From contig CM040446.1 of the NCBI GenBank assembly GCA_022749755.1, forward strand, positions 14,842,367 to 14,906,366: a DNA stretch of 64,000 nucleotides. The letters are read 5' to 3'. Numbering within the stretch: position 1 is the first letter of the stretch; each line of letters begins with the position of its first letter. The position numbers and the translations under genes were made by a program. This document shows, piece after piece, positions 51,717-64,000 of this stretch. The notes beneath the pieces were generated by a model. The model made no database searches, was not told where the DNA came from, and worked only from the letters and a program-made list of their open reading frames with translations. The DNA comes from Azadirachta indica (lineage: Eukaryota > Streptophyta > Magnoliopsida > Sapindales > Meliaceae).

Positions 51717-52936
51717 GGAAGCTGAGAGAAGAACACTGACAAGTAAGATCAAGCACTCACTTAATGATTCCCGATAAATTATATTGCTTTGCCCATAGAC
51801 TATTCGAAAGATTCCATAGTAAAAAACAAGTTGGTCGATTGATCGCAGTGTTCCCGCTATAAAATATGCCCGGCGAAGATTAAAAATTTCATTTCTTACG
51901 CTCTCCCGTGGCGCGTGGGATAGCGTTATCAAGGATAACAATTTGACAGGCGAAGATTTCAGAGTTGCTTTGCTTGCTCTATGGTGGCGCGTGCGTTTGT
52001 TAGGATGTCTTCACCGCGTCGAAACTCGAAAGGACATAGCCTTTCATGAGTACACATATTGGCTATGGTTAGCTAGGCAATTCGTTTAATTAAATATACG
52101 AAACTCTTTTACTATTTTTCTCGTAGAAAAAATTTTAATGTAATATTTTTAAACGACAAATAAATATGAAATAATTTATATATATATATTTTATTTTAAG
52201 AGATATATGAAATCGAGACATTTATTTATAATTATTAAATATTAAATCTACGTGAATAAATATTAATTATTTAATAAATAATGCAAATGAATCAAATATT
52301 CTAGTTATTGAAATATAACAATTAGAGACATGATTAACTTTTTTTTTCAAATATTTATCCATATAATTAACTGATTGCCAATAATAAAAGAAATGCCAAA
52401 GCGAAACTAGTTGCAAAGAAAATGATATAACTATGTTCTTCAAAACATTCGATGTAGATGGATTCCACTTATCATTAGGCTGCAAACGCTTATCATTTAG
52501 TGCTAAGATGGCAGGTGGCGCAGTTGCAAGTTACGAACCGGACGCTGGGTAATTGTACGCGCCACTGCACTGGAAACCCCGCCAAATGCCGAAAATGCGT
52601 GTAAAATACTGCAAAAATTGAAAACAACTCTCCAACGTCACCACCACCTCCTCTGTTTCTCTCTTGCTCTCGCTCTCTATAAAGCCTCCTAATTTTCAAA
52701 CCTTTAATTTCAAATTCTATACAATTCAATTCTTCAAAATCTTTTCGAGAAACCCTAAATTTTTGGTATTTGTCTTCGGAACCCTAAATCAGGGTTCCAG
52801 TTTTATGGTTTTAAGGCCAGGTGTATTTCGTGAATCAACGAGCTCCAATTAGGGTTTCCGAACCTGGTAATTTTGCGGATAATAATCACATTACCAATCC
52901 GAGGTTCACTTTCTGACCTAATTGTTGGTATTTAAA
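51717..52936. other. Shared promoter region of the divergent aminotransferase and membrane-protein genes
   Basis: About 1.2 kb separate the two start codons. The right-hand leader contains two AAACCCTAAA/GAACCCTAAA telo-box-like motifs near 52750 and 52780, typical of housekeeping plant promoters. The centre, 52080-52330, is AT-rich. No mobile element was recognised. Confidence 0.4.
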
Positions 52937-55828
52937 ATGGCGATAATTGGGGACGCACTGCGGCAAGCGTTCATGCCAAAGCACGAGTACGAGTGCCTCC
53001 GAGAGGAAGACAAAGCGTGGGTGAAGCTTCAAAGACCGTTCTTGATTTCGGCTGTGACTTTCATCTGCCTTGTAATTGTGGTATGTACAGCTGTGAGCTT
53101 GAGAATAGTGTTTCCTGCTGACAACATCAAGAGGCCGTTTTGTGGCGATTTGAGGCTGCAGCCTTTACCGATTAATGTTAAAGGTGGAGGCGATTCGGAT
53201 CTGTATCCAGGCGCTTTTTATTTGACGGATCAAGAGACTGTTGATTATTACTGGATGGTGGTGTTTATTCCTTCCACGATTATTTTCTTGGCTTCCGCTG
53301 CTTACCTCGTGGCAGGTGATATATTCTCGAGAACTTCTCTTTCCTTATTTATGGGTATTGAAATGCTTTCTGAGTTTTACGGTAATTTGTTGATTGTAGT
53401 AATAATTTTTTTTTGGCTTCAAATATGTTTTTTCTCACTTCTATAAATTATGCTGTAAATTATGCTTTGAGCATGACCGATTTTGATTCAGACTATGCTG
53501 TAGCAGATATTTGATTGCCTATTCCTATGATATAGTTCTATTTCTGGGTAACTTGTAGGTGGAGAGATAAACGAAAATAGTGTACAGAATTGTGTTTGGC
53601 AATGTGTTTCAGATTTCTTTTAGTACATTTGTGATTTTAGGCTATGTTTATTGAAATAAAATGAAAAGGAAAAGAGACACATTCTTTGTTAGAAGGCTGC
53701 ATTCTTCCTCAATTAAAATGGATCGGCAAGAAGCATTTTCCAAATGCAAAGGTTTGTTTCTGAATAATATGGTTAAAAAGTTTACTGAAAAACTTTAAAC
53801 ATGGCCACCAGATGCTATGGAGCTTGGAATAACAGGGCAAGCAGAACCCCAATAAAAATACATAATATAGAATGTTTATTTCTCTGATACTGTTAGAGGA
53901 AAATTGTTGGTATTTGAGCTTAGTTGTGCAAAATTTGCTTAGTTGTGGATTTCACTGGACTTTGTGCAGTGATATTGATCAGTGAGAGAGAAGATCCCTT
54001 CGATTGGAATCAAAGCAAGGAATGGGATTTTTGCTTGAGGCCCCATTTCTTTTGGCGATATTAGGATTATTAAGTGAGCATTGTGTATATTTTATGGTCC
54101 AGATATGTATTTTAAGCTGATATACCGTCTTGAAATGTTGAATCCTTTTTTCTTCTTTTTTGTTTTCCATCTGCTCCCCCACCCACCAGAACCACCAACA
54201 CCACCCCCACTCCCTCCAAAAAGAAAAAAAAAAAAAAACACTTTCCAATGGAAAACAAAATGAGTTGATTGCCTGTCATTTTAGATAAATGTTAACAGGT
54301 TTATATATTTTATATACATTCTCACATCTTAATAATTATATGTTTTCTTTGGTTGTTTCTTTGTGATGATGCAAGCTCTTGGTTCAAATTTTAGTTAGAA
54401 TTTTGTGATCTTAAATATGGTCCTTGGTATTGTTTCTTGTTTTGAACACAGTTTCTTCTTCTCAATTCTCATAGTTTTAGCCATGATGCAGGGATGACTG
54501 TTGCATATACTGCTCCAAGAAGACACAGATTCTTAAATGTGGTTGAAAACAATTATTGTGCTTCAAAAAGGGGTACCAGTTTCTCTTTGACTTGTGCTTT
54601 GATATGGGTGTTCAGAGTGTTGCATGCTGCATACTTTTCTGATAATATAGAGATGGTCAATATATTATAATATCATAGGTGACTTACCCAACATCAGTGT
54701 GAGCACGACGTTAAAACCATGCCTCTTAAGTGTTGCAATGTATTATACTGAGGTGCTGTTGAATAAAACATGGGAGAAGCACATACTTACTCCAATAATC
54801 TGTTAGAACAGTTATAAAATGGAGGAAAGCTGCATAACTGCTATCCCATTATCATTTTTTTCTTTCTTTTACCTTTTACCATTGGGGGGTGGGGGTGTGT
54901 TTGGGGTAGGTGGAGTGAAAGTGCAAAAATTGAGGTTGGAAGCTATTCTTGATCTGGATCAGTAGTAGAGATGCGTTTATTCCTTTTGTCCTTTACACTT
55001 TAGATTCTGCAATTTCATGTTTGTGGCCCCATGTAACACATTTCCTTTTCTGGCCTTCCATTAACTGACCATTATTGACATGCTAAGTGCTAGGAATAAC
55101 AAAGCATCCAACCGAAGGAGCTCATTAGGGTTGATTTTGAGGAAGTGATTGGAGATTGTGGAACATAAGTTTAAATGTTGCTCCATGTATTTTTATCATT
55201 GCTTGGAAATTTTTGTGCACATTTGGGTGAAAGCAAGTATCATTTATAAGCAAACCAAGCAATGAACTTGCTAATGTTTTCCAGCTTTCTTATATACAAC
55301 TTTTGAAATTCTTTCTGTATGATATGTGAGTGTTTGACCAGCCACAACAATGATTGGTTGATATCTGTTTTGAGTGCATCTTTCTAACTATCTTATCATT
55401 ATCTAGGTGGGGTACGTTGTCTCTCCATTCTGAATGTTGTCTTTGCCATCATCTTTGGTCTTCTCGCATTGTTTCTTGGTTCAAGCCTCTTGACACTAGG
55501 CAGCAGCTGCTCTGTGCCCTTGTTTTGGTGCTATGAAATAGGATCCTGGGGGCTGGTCATTCTATATGCAGGAACTGCCTTCTTCCTACGAAGAAAAGCA
55601 GCTGTAATTCTTGATGAGGGTGACTTCAGTGGTCAAAACCTTGGAGTGGAGATGCTGGAAGCAAGTCCCTTGGAAGTCACACCTGATGTTGAAAGGCGTG
55701 TTAATGAAGGTTTTAAGGCATGGATGGGGTCATCTTTCCTATCCTCTGATGAAGAAGATGAACCTGATGATTATCTGGAAGTGTCACCTCAAATAACTCG
55801 TACTGCTTCGAACAGGCAAAGAGCATGA
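52937..55828 (+). CDS. Uncharacterised plant membrane protein with four predicted helices
   Basis: Two exons, 52937-53315 and 55407-55828, joined across a 2.1-kb intron, give 266 residues in phase. It begins MAIIGDALRQAFMPKHEYEC, followed by the first hydrophobic helix near residues 40-60. A loop with PFCGDLRLQPLPI and a second helix (WMVVFIPSTIIFLASAAYLV) near 108-127 follow. The second exon gives a third helix (ILNVVFAIIFGLLALFLGSS) and a fourth (WGLVILYAGTAFFL). The C-terminal tail of about 75 residues is acidic (SSDEEDEPDDYLEV) and probably cytosolic. I recognise this only as a conserved plant family of unknown function; I do not assign a domain. A Cys-rich segment, GSSCSVPLFWC, lies in the loop between helices three and four. 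An upstream ATG at 52922 in the same frame would add five residues. Confidence 0.85.
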
Positions 55829-56576
55829 CTTTAAATGAAGTGTTCAGATTGGCAGATTTTCCACATTAAACATCTGTAAGAGGAATTTGCACAACTCAAG
55901 TATCAGAAGAGGATGGAGTCCAAGTTTTGGATAATGCAAGCCCAAGCTTACTTCTGGTTGAAATGATATTGAAAAACATGGATGGGTTGTAATTACAAAG
56001 CTTGGAATGAATGATGTCCATCCTGATTGGATTTGTTGTATCCTCCCTGAGTAATTTTCGTAGTTTGTGAATAATTAACCATAGTGTCCGTGTTTTCATA
56101 CTAAGCCCAGGTCATAGTGAAGCAAGCATTTAGTTTCCTTGCTTACCTTGCGTACCTTCTGTATCTAGCTCTGAAAAAGTCACTGATGACTGGTCCTGGA
56201 TATTTACATTCATTTGGTATACACTCTTGACCTTTTTCTTTTAATTACAAGTCCAAAAGGGATTGACTTTGAAAAGGCAGGCTGGTGTTTCTTTCTTCTC
56301 TAATTCATACTATCATATGATTAAACTCGACATGGTGGTGATGGAGTTGCTAACTCTTTCAATTGGCTCAAATTAGTTGGTTTAAGCATGGCGATGCTGT
56401 AACATTCTCCTTTTGTATTGTTTTTAAATATATATATATATATATTTTGTATTCGTTAATTATCCGGATTTGCATGTACCCGCCGCTAATGGGATGACAA
56501 TTTATGTTCTTTGATTGTTTTATGTCGAGTTTATATCTTCTAATTGCGAAACAAGATCTTTGATCGTTACCATTTA
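55829..56576. other. 3' UTR of the membrane-protein gene and spacer
   Basis: This stretch holds the likely 3' UTR, a (TA)n run near 56429-56446, and the left part of the eIF3l promoter. No other gene is visible. Confidence 0.4.
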
Positions 56577-56708
56577 GGCCCAATATATAATCATTATTCA
56601 TAGCTGCCTAAATTGGACCAAGTTTTGAGCCCACCCAATAGGCTGAGCCCAAAGACCCGAACCGTATCCTAAATCCAAAGTTGTATCAGTTTCCGTCGGT
56701 AAACCCTA
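56577..56708 (+). promoter_or_regulatory. eIF3l promoter with site II and telo-box motifs
   Basis: GGCCCA at 56578-56583 and AGCCCA at 56628-56633 and 56646-56651 are TGGGCY-type site II elements read on the other strand. AAACCCTA at 56701-56708 is a telo-box. This pairing is typical of promoters of plant translation and ribosomal-protein genes, which fits the eIF3 subunit encoded downstream. Confidence 0.6.
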
Positions 56709-56784
56709 ATACTCTCCCTTCTCTACGTTTCTTCAGTTTACACACTGCCCATCTCCTCCTTTAGCTCCTCTCTCCCTTCTACAA

Positions 56785-56926
56785 TTTTCTACTCGGAAGA
56801 GGGAGACTTAGAACAAAATTAAACCATAAACTCTTCTTATATAACATAATTGGCTTTTTCTACTCGGAAGAGGGAGACTTAGAACAAAATTAAACCATAA
56901 TCTCGTCTTATATAACATAATTGGCT
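56785..56926. repeat. 71-bp tandem duplication in the eIF3l 5' leader
   Basis: Two copies with a 71-bp period, 56785-56855 and 56856-56926, each run from TTTTCTACTCGGAAGAGG to CATAATTGGCT. They differ by very few bases, for example aaactcttc against aatctcgtc. The second copy ends 13 bp before the eIF3l ATG at 56940. Confidence 0.9.
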
Positions 56927-56939
56927 GCCAGAACCAAGG

Positions 56940-59900
56940 ATGGCGACTAGCTACGATTACGAAGACGCTCCGGCCGATTACGAAGGGGCAATGGATGCGC
57001 TCGGACGCGGTTCTTCCCAGGACCTAGGCTACGATCCAAACTTCGTCCCTGACTCCGTGAAGACTTTCGTGGTGCATCTGTACCGCCACATTCGCGAGAA
57101 GAACGTCTACGAGATCCACCAGATGTACGAGACTTCGTTTCAGAGTCTCTCTGACCGTCTCTTCAAGGACACTCCTTGGCCCTCCGTCGATGCTGTTGCT
57201 CATTGTGTCGACAACGATCACGTCTTCTGCCTTCTCTATCGCGAGATGTGGTTCCGCCACCTCTACGCCAGATTATCACCCACGCTTAAACAGAGGATTG
57301 ATTCTTGGGACAATTATTGTAGCTTGTTTCAGGTGCACGGTTTGGTATTAATTAATCAAATATTGGAATTTTGGCCCGATTTTGATCTTGTAAAACACAT
57401 TAAAACTACCCTTAAAGTGGGTAATTAGTTGACCTTGGTACCCGGTAATTCAGTTTTCTGGTTACTTTATTATTATTATTACCGGTTGAATTGCCATTAT
57501 GGCAGCAAATTTACCAAATTTGTAGATTTTTTTTAAAAACTTTATAATAGCAACATTATTACTTCATGTATCTTTTATTTGCTTGCATGTTTTCAGGTGG
57601 TGTTGCATGGGGTGGTTAATATGCAGTTGCCAAACCAGTGGTTGTGGGACATGGTGGATGAGTTTGTGTACCAGTTTCAGAGTTTCTGTCAGTACAGAGC
57701 CAAAATGAAGAACAAGACAGAACAGGAGATTGCACTTTTGAGGCAGTATGATCAGGTTTTTTTTTTTTTAACAATTTTATCAGTTGTTTCTCTCTTTGGT
57801 TGCTGGGAAGTGCAACTTTTATTTGTTGCAAGTGTAAATACACAAACAAAGGAGAGTAAACAACACAAATAAATAGAATATGATATTTTGTTTCCCATTA
57901 GCAAATGCTTTGATATTGGAGCCAGAATTATAGTGATGGTTTTGCAACAGGCTTGGAATGTGTATGGGGTGCTTAATTTCTTGCAAGCACTTGTGGAAAA
58001 GTCAATGATCATCCAGATTTTGGAGCGGGAGAAGGAAGGCCTTGAGCAGTTTACAGCCACTGATGGTTATGATTACAATGGCGGGAGTAATGTGTTGAAG
58101 GTGTTGGGATATTTCAGCATGGTGGGTTTGCTGAGAGTTCATTGTCTTTTGGGCGATTATCACACTGGTCTCAAGTGCTTGCAGCCCATTGACATTACTC
58201 AACAAGGTGTTTACACAAGTGTTATAGGAAGCCACATTATTACCATATACCATTATGGGTTTGCCAATCTTATGTTGCGGAGGTATATTTTGTGTCCACT
58301 GTTTTGTTACCATGGTGTTTTACAAGCTAGTGTGTTTATGTCCCTTCGTATATCTCTCTCTTTCTGTGTTTACTTGTATTTGAGATGTTTTTATGTTTGT
58401 GATGGTTAATGGTTGTTGATACCTTTCTCTAAATTAAATGAGTTGTAAAAAAAATTGGATCATTACTAGCTTATCCTCAGGGGCAGTACTCTAGATCCTC
58501 AACACGCCAGAAATGATTTTATTTCTTTGAAGTCATTATTTAACCTCATCCTACATTTAGTGGACATTTAGGAATAAAATTGATATTTAAGAAAATATTC
58601 AATCTAATTTTTCTTTTTATGGACGTTTATATTGGCCTCAGTCTTTATCTTTGTTTTCCTTGGAGCTCAATACTAAGAACTGGTTTTTTTTCCTTTTCTA
58701 TTTTTCTCCAGGTATGTGGATGCCATCCGTGAATTCAATAAGATTCTCTTGTACATATACAAGACAAAACAATATCATCAGAAATCTCCACAGTATGAGC
58801 AGATACTAAAGAAAAATGAGCAGATGTATGCCTTGCTGGCAATTTGTCTTTCCTTATGTCCCCAAGTGAAGCTTGTTGAGGAGACTGTGAACTTGCAACT
58901 ACGGGAGAAGTATGGGGAAAAGATGATTCGAATGCAAAGATATGATGATGAAGCATTTTCTATCTATGATGAGCTCTTCTCATATGCATGCCCTAAGTTC
59001 ATTACCCCCTCAGCTCCAAGTTTTGAGGAACCTCTTGTAAATTACAACCAGGTATGTGCTTTGTGGGCTTGCGTATTTGACAGAGGTTCAAACCTCAGGG
59101 CATGCAATTTAATTCAATAAAAGAACCTGTAGAAAGAGAAAATTTTAATCTTTGTTGAGATAAATGTTGACCCTGATAGCTAATCGAACTCTTCAAGCAA
59201 TGATCTTATGTATTTCTGCCTGAGCTTGAAAGGATCATGCTAGTTATGCTATTTCATGCTGATAGATTTTGAATTTTTATAAATGCCAAAGGAGAAATCG
59301 AAGGACATCTAATAGATTAGGTTGATGAGTTTGAAAATGCAATGGTATATGTTCAATAGTGTTACTTTGCCAAACAAGAGCCATTGTTATTAAACTTTTG
59401 GATGCTGGAAACCATTCATTAATGCTATTGATATTACAATAGAAGCAACATGTATTGTCTTGAGATGCTTCCCAATCTGATATATTCATGTATGGTTGTG
59501 CAATTCTACTAATTACATCTTCTTAAATTGAGCTCTTTATAACTGAAAATTACCTTGAATTAATGGTGTTCTCACAGTGATGAAAATTTGCTGTTGAACT
59601 GTGCTTCTCTATCACACTAGTATTACCCTCCTCATTTTGTCCCTTTTGTTTGTCATGCGGTGCCAATCAAGTTCATTGGCGGGGCAACTAATTTGATTTG
59701 AGTGAGATTTTAAAATGGCTTATATGTTTTGCAGGATGCCTATAGACTCCAGTTGAAACTATTCCTTTATGAAGTGAAGCAACAACAATTATTATCAGGC
59801 GTCCGATCTTTCTTGAAAGTGTATTCATCAATGTATCTTTCAGAGCTTGCAACTTACATGGAAGTGGACGAATCCACTCTCAGGTAGAATTCTCTCTCTT

Positions 59901-60641
59901 CCTCCCTTTTTGGTGTCTTCTTCCTTTCATACTAATCTGTCGAAACTGAGTGAGTTTCTTGCTTAAATGTTTTATAGGACCATCTTGATGACATACAAGC
60001 ACAAGACTCATGCTGTTGATTCTGATGGGAAGATTATTTCTAATGCTGATGTGGATTTCTACATCGACGATGTATGCCAATTTTATTTTACCTTTTTCCC
60101 TTTCCTCTTTGTGTTTGTGGTTTGCTTGTGAGATTATTTGTTTGTCCATATTCTTTTAGCTTGAAATTGCAATATTAGATATTTCTGACCAAGTGTTCAG
60201 TTTCTTTGCAATGAATGCACTATGCCAACTCACCTCATCTAATGCACCCAACTGAATGCATAATATAATGCAAACTGTTTAAGAATATGGATTATTACTT
60301 TTTAAGATAATCTATGTAAAAGAAAAATATATAATTAAATCTACTTGTGAGATAGTATGAAAATATTGATTGGGAGTTTCTTTGGAAGTATTTCTAACCT
60401 TTGGCACTGAACTCACCCTCCATTTTGCTGCAGAATATGATTCATGTTGTTGAATCCAAGCCAGTGAAGCAATATGGTGATTATTTCTTGCGGCAGATTG
60501 TCAAGGTATGCTCATTTTCTTTGGGGTTGATAATCTACCTTCCATATATATAGCTTTTATGACCTGCTGTTACAATCTTTCCCCTTCCTGTATAGCTTGA
60601 AGGGGTGATAAATGATCTGGACAGGGTGAGGCTGGACTGAG
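56940..60641 (+). CDS. Eukaryotic translation initiation factor 3 subunit L
   Basis: Eight exons (56940-57332, 57597-57755, 57951-58282, 58712-59051, 59735-59883, 59978-60071, 60434-60505, 60597-60641) give 527 residues in phase. The acidic N-terminus, MATSYDYEDAPADYEGAMD, is followed by the conserved FVVHLYRHIREKNVYEIHQM. The middle has LGYFSMVGLLRVHCLLGDYH, and the C-terminal PCI-like region contains SGVRSFLKVYSSMYLSELA and NMIHVVESKPVKQYGDYF. eIF3l is a PCI subunit of eIF3, which recruits mRNA to the 40S ribosome in the cytosol. The promoter motifs and short last exon agree with a housekeeping gene. In Arabidopsis, as I recall, copies of this gene lie next to PEX4. Confidence 0.96.
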
Positions 60642-61469
60642 CCGTCAATTTTCTGAACTTGGACTTCTCTGCTGCTTCCAGTTTCTCGATTCATTCATTA
60701 ATTGATTGGCAGAGAATTTGTACTAGGCACTTTTTTTTTGGCTTCTGAATTAGTGAGATGTCTTTAGCTGTGGAATGTAATTTTCAGCTGCTACTTTTCA
60801 CCAATTTAAATGATAAATTATGTGATATGAAGTGCGGCCAATGATTTAAAAGTAGGTTGTTGACACACGGTTGCATAGATAGAACTAAAATCTGGTCAAA
60901 TGCGACTGTTTGTGGGTTTTTGGCTTCTCGATTCTTGCTATGTTGGAAACATCGTCATGCAACCTCAGAACTTTTGGTTAAACAAAAATTATTAAGAAGA
61001 GGGTTCCATTATTGCAAGACTCGGAAGGTTGTGGTTTGTGGTGTAATTGTGGTTGGTCTTTCTTTCTACGCTTCGAACTCCATTCGTTTTAACTTTGAAA
61101 GGTAGGTAAAGCATGCGCATGCTTTCAACCTTCAGTTTCTCAGTACTATTATTAATATTATTATTATTATTAACACTATATCTATATGCCATCAAACGTT
61201 CAACTAACGACCAATACTCTTTCGCTTTCTGTCCATTTTCCCGCACATTGTCCAGAACGTCTTCCATTTATATTTATTTGTCTCTCTCTTTATAAATAAA
61301 AATAATTATTAACAACACTAAATCCCGCCATTAACAGACAACACTTACCGTGGAAAATGTTCTTAAATGGAAGTTGAGGTTGTGGGACGGAGAGTAGTAC
61401 ATGTACGAAAAATCTAGATGTGCGGCGAATGTCATAGCTCAACCAAGATAGATAACTTCTGAACCAAAA
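60642..61469. other. Spacer between eIF3l and the tetraspanin gene
   Basis: About 830 bp hold the eIF3l 3' UTR and the tetraspanin promoter. A (TTA)n tract lies near 61147-61172. The plus-strand frame at 60857-61105 has no protein character that I can support. Confidence 0.4.
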
Positions 61470-63990
61470 ATGGCAAGGTGTTCTAGGTGTTGCTTGCACA
61501 AGTCAATAATGATTGTGAACGTCATCACTAACTTGTTTGCCGTTGGAATGATTATTTATGCTCTTTGGCTCCAGAAGAAATGGAATGCAGGTGTCGCTGA
61601 GCTTACTACTTCAGCATATCTTCCGAAACCATGGTAATCTTCTCTATCTGCTTTGTGCTACATTTGGCGTTTCAAACAGGCCGCTGTTTCTGCTGCCTCC
61701 ATTTGCTGCTTCTGTTTCTTACTAGATTTTCCTTGAGTTAATAAATGCAAAACGGATCACTTTCTCCTTTTCTGGGATTTGAACTCTCACGGGCATTTTT
61801 GTTTGTGGGCAAATAAAAAAATTTGATAAAAGATATTTGCATACATGCCTTGGAAATTTGACTTTCAGGTCAGGCCGAAACTTTGCACTGAAATTTTCCT
61901 TCATAACTTTTAGCCTAGACTCTCTTCCCTTTTATTCTCATTTTTCAAGGTTTCACTGTTAATTTATTGTCTGCTATACTTCTGAAAACTACTTGTTTTG
62001 TTTGACAGGTTCATATACACATGTTTAGGTGTGGGAATCGCTGTTTGCTTGAGCACACTCTTTGGTCATATAATTGCCAATAATATCAGCAATTCTGCTC
62101 TTTTTATTGTATTCTTTCTGATGAGTTTAATTTACCTCATATTTGGTACCATTTATTTGAAAAATATTATGAAATAAAATCCTTCGACCGCTCCATTCTT
62201 TTTAATGAAATCTTTGCTACTTACAATTTTCTTTCTAGAGTTTTTGGTTTTCCGAAAATGATTATGAGTAATAATTCAGTGAAAACTCCATTTAATACTA
62301 TTGTGGTCAAATATGCTGTCCATTGCACCAGTTGAAATGAATTTTCTTACCAGAATATTCAAGTCACTGCTCAACAGAATATAACTTTAGAATGAAATTA
62401 ATGGAGCATAAATTATGATCTTCCAAAACCTATTTGTTTTCTTTTTTTTTTAACTGTTTCATTCATTCATTGGTCAAGTTAATCCTTAAGTGTTAGTACA
62501 TTATCACCATCTGCTCCCTGCTTTTGCTTGAAGTTGTTGTGGTCGTTGCAATATTCTTCAAGACGGACTGGAAAGCGGTATGCTTTTCAAAATTGCTTCA
62601 TTAGGATCACAAAACTTGTCCTGTATTCTTATTATTTGACTTATTTATTTTTATGAGTGTGGAAGTAATTACAAGTAGAAATATATGTTAATTGTTCTTA
62701 ATCGTGAAAAAGTGTTATTGTTGATGTGCATATCTAAGGGGCCTGAATTATAAAGGATTCCCTTTGTTCTAGTATAAGCATATGATTCTTCTTCTCTGTT
62801 TTCCTCTTTTTCTTGGAACAAGGAGAATCACTAGGATAGTATTTCCAAAAGTCAGCTTCATAAAGCTGTCCCTAATTTTATTTTCTTATTGCTGCATGAA
62901 AGAGTGAATCTAGAGCATCAAACTCATCAAACAAGCTACATTTCTTCTCAGCCTACCGTATGGGTCTCATGCTATTTCTATGCCCCAATGCAGTGTTCTG
63001 GTGATTGAATAGATTCATGCATTAGGATGCTTCACGAACACACTCAGTTCTTTCGTATTTAAGTTTCAAACAAGGCTGTATGTTCTCATGTGTCTATTTA
63101 TCTTTCTTGGACTTGTCACAGATAATTGGTCGGTACATTGATCGATACCATAGAAAGTTCAAGATTTTTGTGGCATTCCATCTAAAGATGTGTCAACTCA
63201 TTACAATCGTGATTTTGGTGCCACAGGTACATTCTTGTAAGCTCATCCAGTGAAAGCAATTTACCCTGCTGCTTGTATTATGGGAAATTGATTATCAGAT
63301 AATAATAACAAATATTGCTCTTTCAAGATAAAAATTTGATATGATAGCTGTAATGCTTCTTTTCATGTTTAACACAGATGAAGAGAACAACATCCATCCA
63401 CTTTCTCAAATTATGTTGAAACTGAATCCTAGAGAGAAAATTATTTGCTGAGACAGATTCAAGTACTGTTAGTTAATGAAGCTATGTTTTCCGTTATTGT
63501 CAGAAGGGTACTATATTATGTTGGTTTGTTCAAACAGTCATCATGCAAATTTTAAGTTGTAAAGATTAGGTAGACTTGTAACATGCCAGACAGACACGAA
63601 GAGAAAAATTTTAAAGTCTTATAACTATTACCATTTGTTCTTTGGCATCTCAGTCCTTGCAAATATCAGTGAAGGTAAACTGCTAGATATTCAGGGTCTA
63701 TTGGTTATTTTTTAAAAAACAGACTAATATTTGAAGAATTCGTTTTGCAGATAAATGTGATAGTGCTAGCTATCACTCTTTTTGCAGTTGGTATTAAACC
63801 CAGGATTCAAAGGAGTGATCCAGAAATCATTCAATCCTTTTTGGTCAGAACTAACTCACCTATACGTGATGACTCAAGGTACAATTGCTGCAGTTGTGAA
63901 AATCTGCTTGAATATCATCCCCATGAAAACTGTTGGTCATACATTAATGGTTTGCTTAGAATGCTATTTGGGAGAACCACAGTTCATTGA
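61470..63990 (+). CDS. Tetraspanin-19-like four-pass membrane protein, incomplete at the window edge
   Basis: Exons 61470-61633, 62009-62108, 62497-62577, 63122-63226 and from 63751 onward join in phase. The start is MARCSRCCLHKSIMIVNV, with Cys residues before the first helix, as in palmitoylated tetraspanins. Helix 2 begins PWFIYTCLGVGIAVCLS, helix 3 is YIITICSLLLLEVVVVVAIF, a short basic loop (RYIDRYHRKFKIF) follows, and helix 4 is INVIVLAITLFAVG. The PWFIY junction and overall layout match the plant TET18-20/TOM2A-like group as I recall it; the CCG motif of animal tetraspanins is not seen. A possible donor, AAG before GTACAA, at 63878 would splice the tail to an exon beyond the window. 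Without splicing, the frame stops at 63988-63990. These proteins organise membrane domains. Confidence 0.75.
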
Positions 63991-64000
63991 TTGTTAGCAC

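Noticed and set aside
60857..61105. 82-codon frame after eIF3l
   Set aside because: No family resemblance; it lies in the expected 3' UTR/promoter spacer and is of chance length.

Overview
This is nuclear DNA of a flowering plant, almost certainly a eudicot. Genes carry many short AT-rich GT-AG introns, intergenic DNA is full of (TA)n and (GA)n tracts, and there are no bacterial operons or organellar genes. The products (EMF1, TCX, TOL, PEX4, NFD6, TOM2A-type tetraspanin, plant GulLO) are plant families. I cannot name the species.

Eleven protein genes were reconstructed exon by exon. For nine complete models the summed exon lengths are a multiple of three and the splice phases agree. The exceptions are a broken D-amino-acid aminotransferase gene and a tetraspanin gene that runs to the right edge. 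Left to right: 1-3170 is AT-rich and holds a non-autonomous Mutator-like element; 3171-5605 (+) L-gulonolactone oxidase; 9078-14289 (-) EMF1, a Polycomb-associated repressor; 15.5-22.8 kb intergenic with microsatellites; 23474-28569 (+) TSO1-like CXC protein; 29627-33146 (+) alpha/beta hydrolase; 33586-35605 (-) PEX4; 37418-38183 (+) NFD6-like organelle protein; 39507-46490 (-) TOL ubiquitin receptor with a small LTR element (TRIM) in an intron; 49167-51716 (-) D-amino-acid aminotransferase/ADC-lyase-like gene with a one-base frameshift; 52937-55828 (+) uncharacterised four-helix membrane protein; 56940-60641 (+) eIF3 subunit L; 61470 to the edge (+) tetraspanin-19-like.

These are independent genes, not a pathway cluster. 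PEX4 lies tail-to-tail with the hydrolase and has eIF3l further along, as I recall for one Arabidopsis chromosome 5 block, so part of the window looks like an old conserved gene neighbourhood. PEX4/NFD6 and the aminotransferase/membrane-protein pair are divergent; hydrolase/PEX4 and NFD6/TOL are convergent.

I found no wholly new system. The most noteworthy items are the TRIM with a 30-bp array of small hairpins, the aminotransferase frameshift, two mobile elements with 9-bp target duplications, the duplicated start-codon context of PEX4, a 39-residue tandem duplication in EMF1, and a 71-bp tandem duplication in the eIF3l leader.
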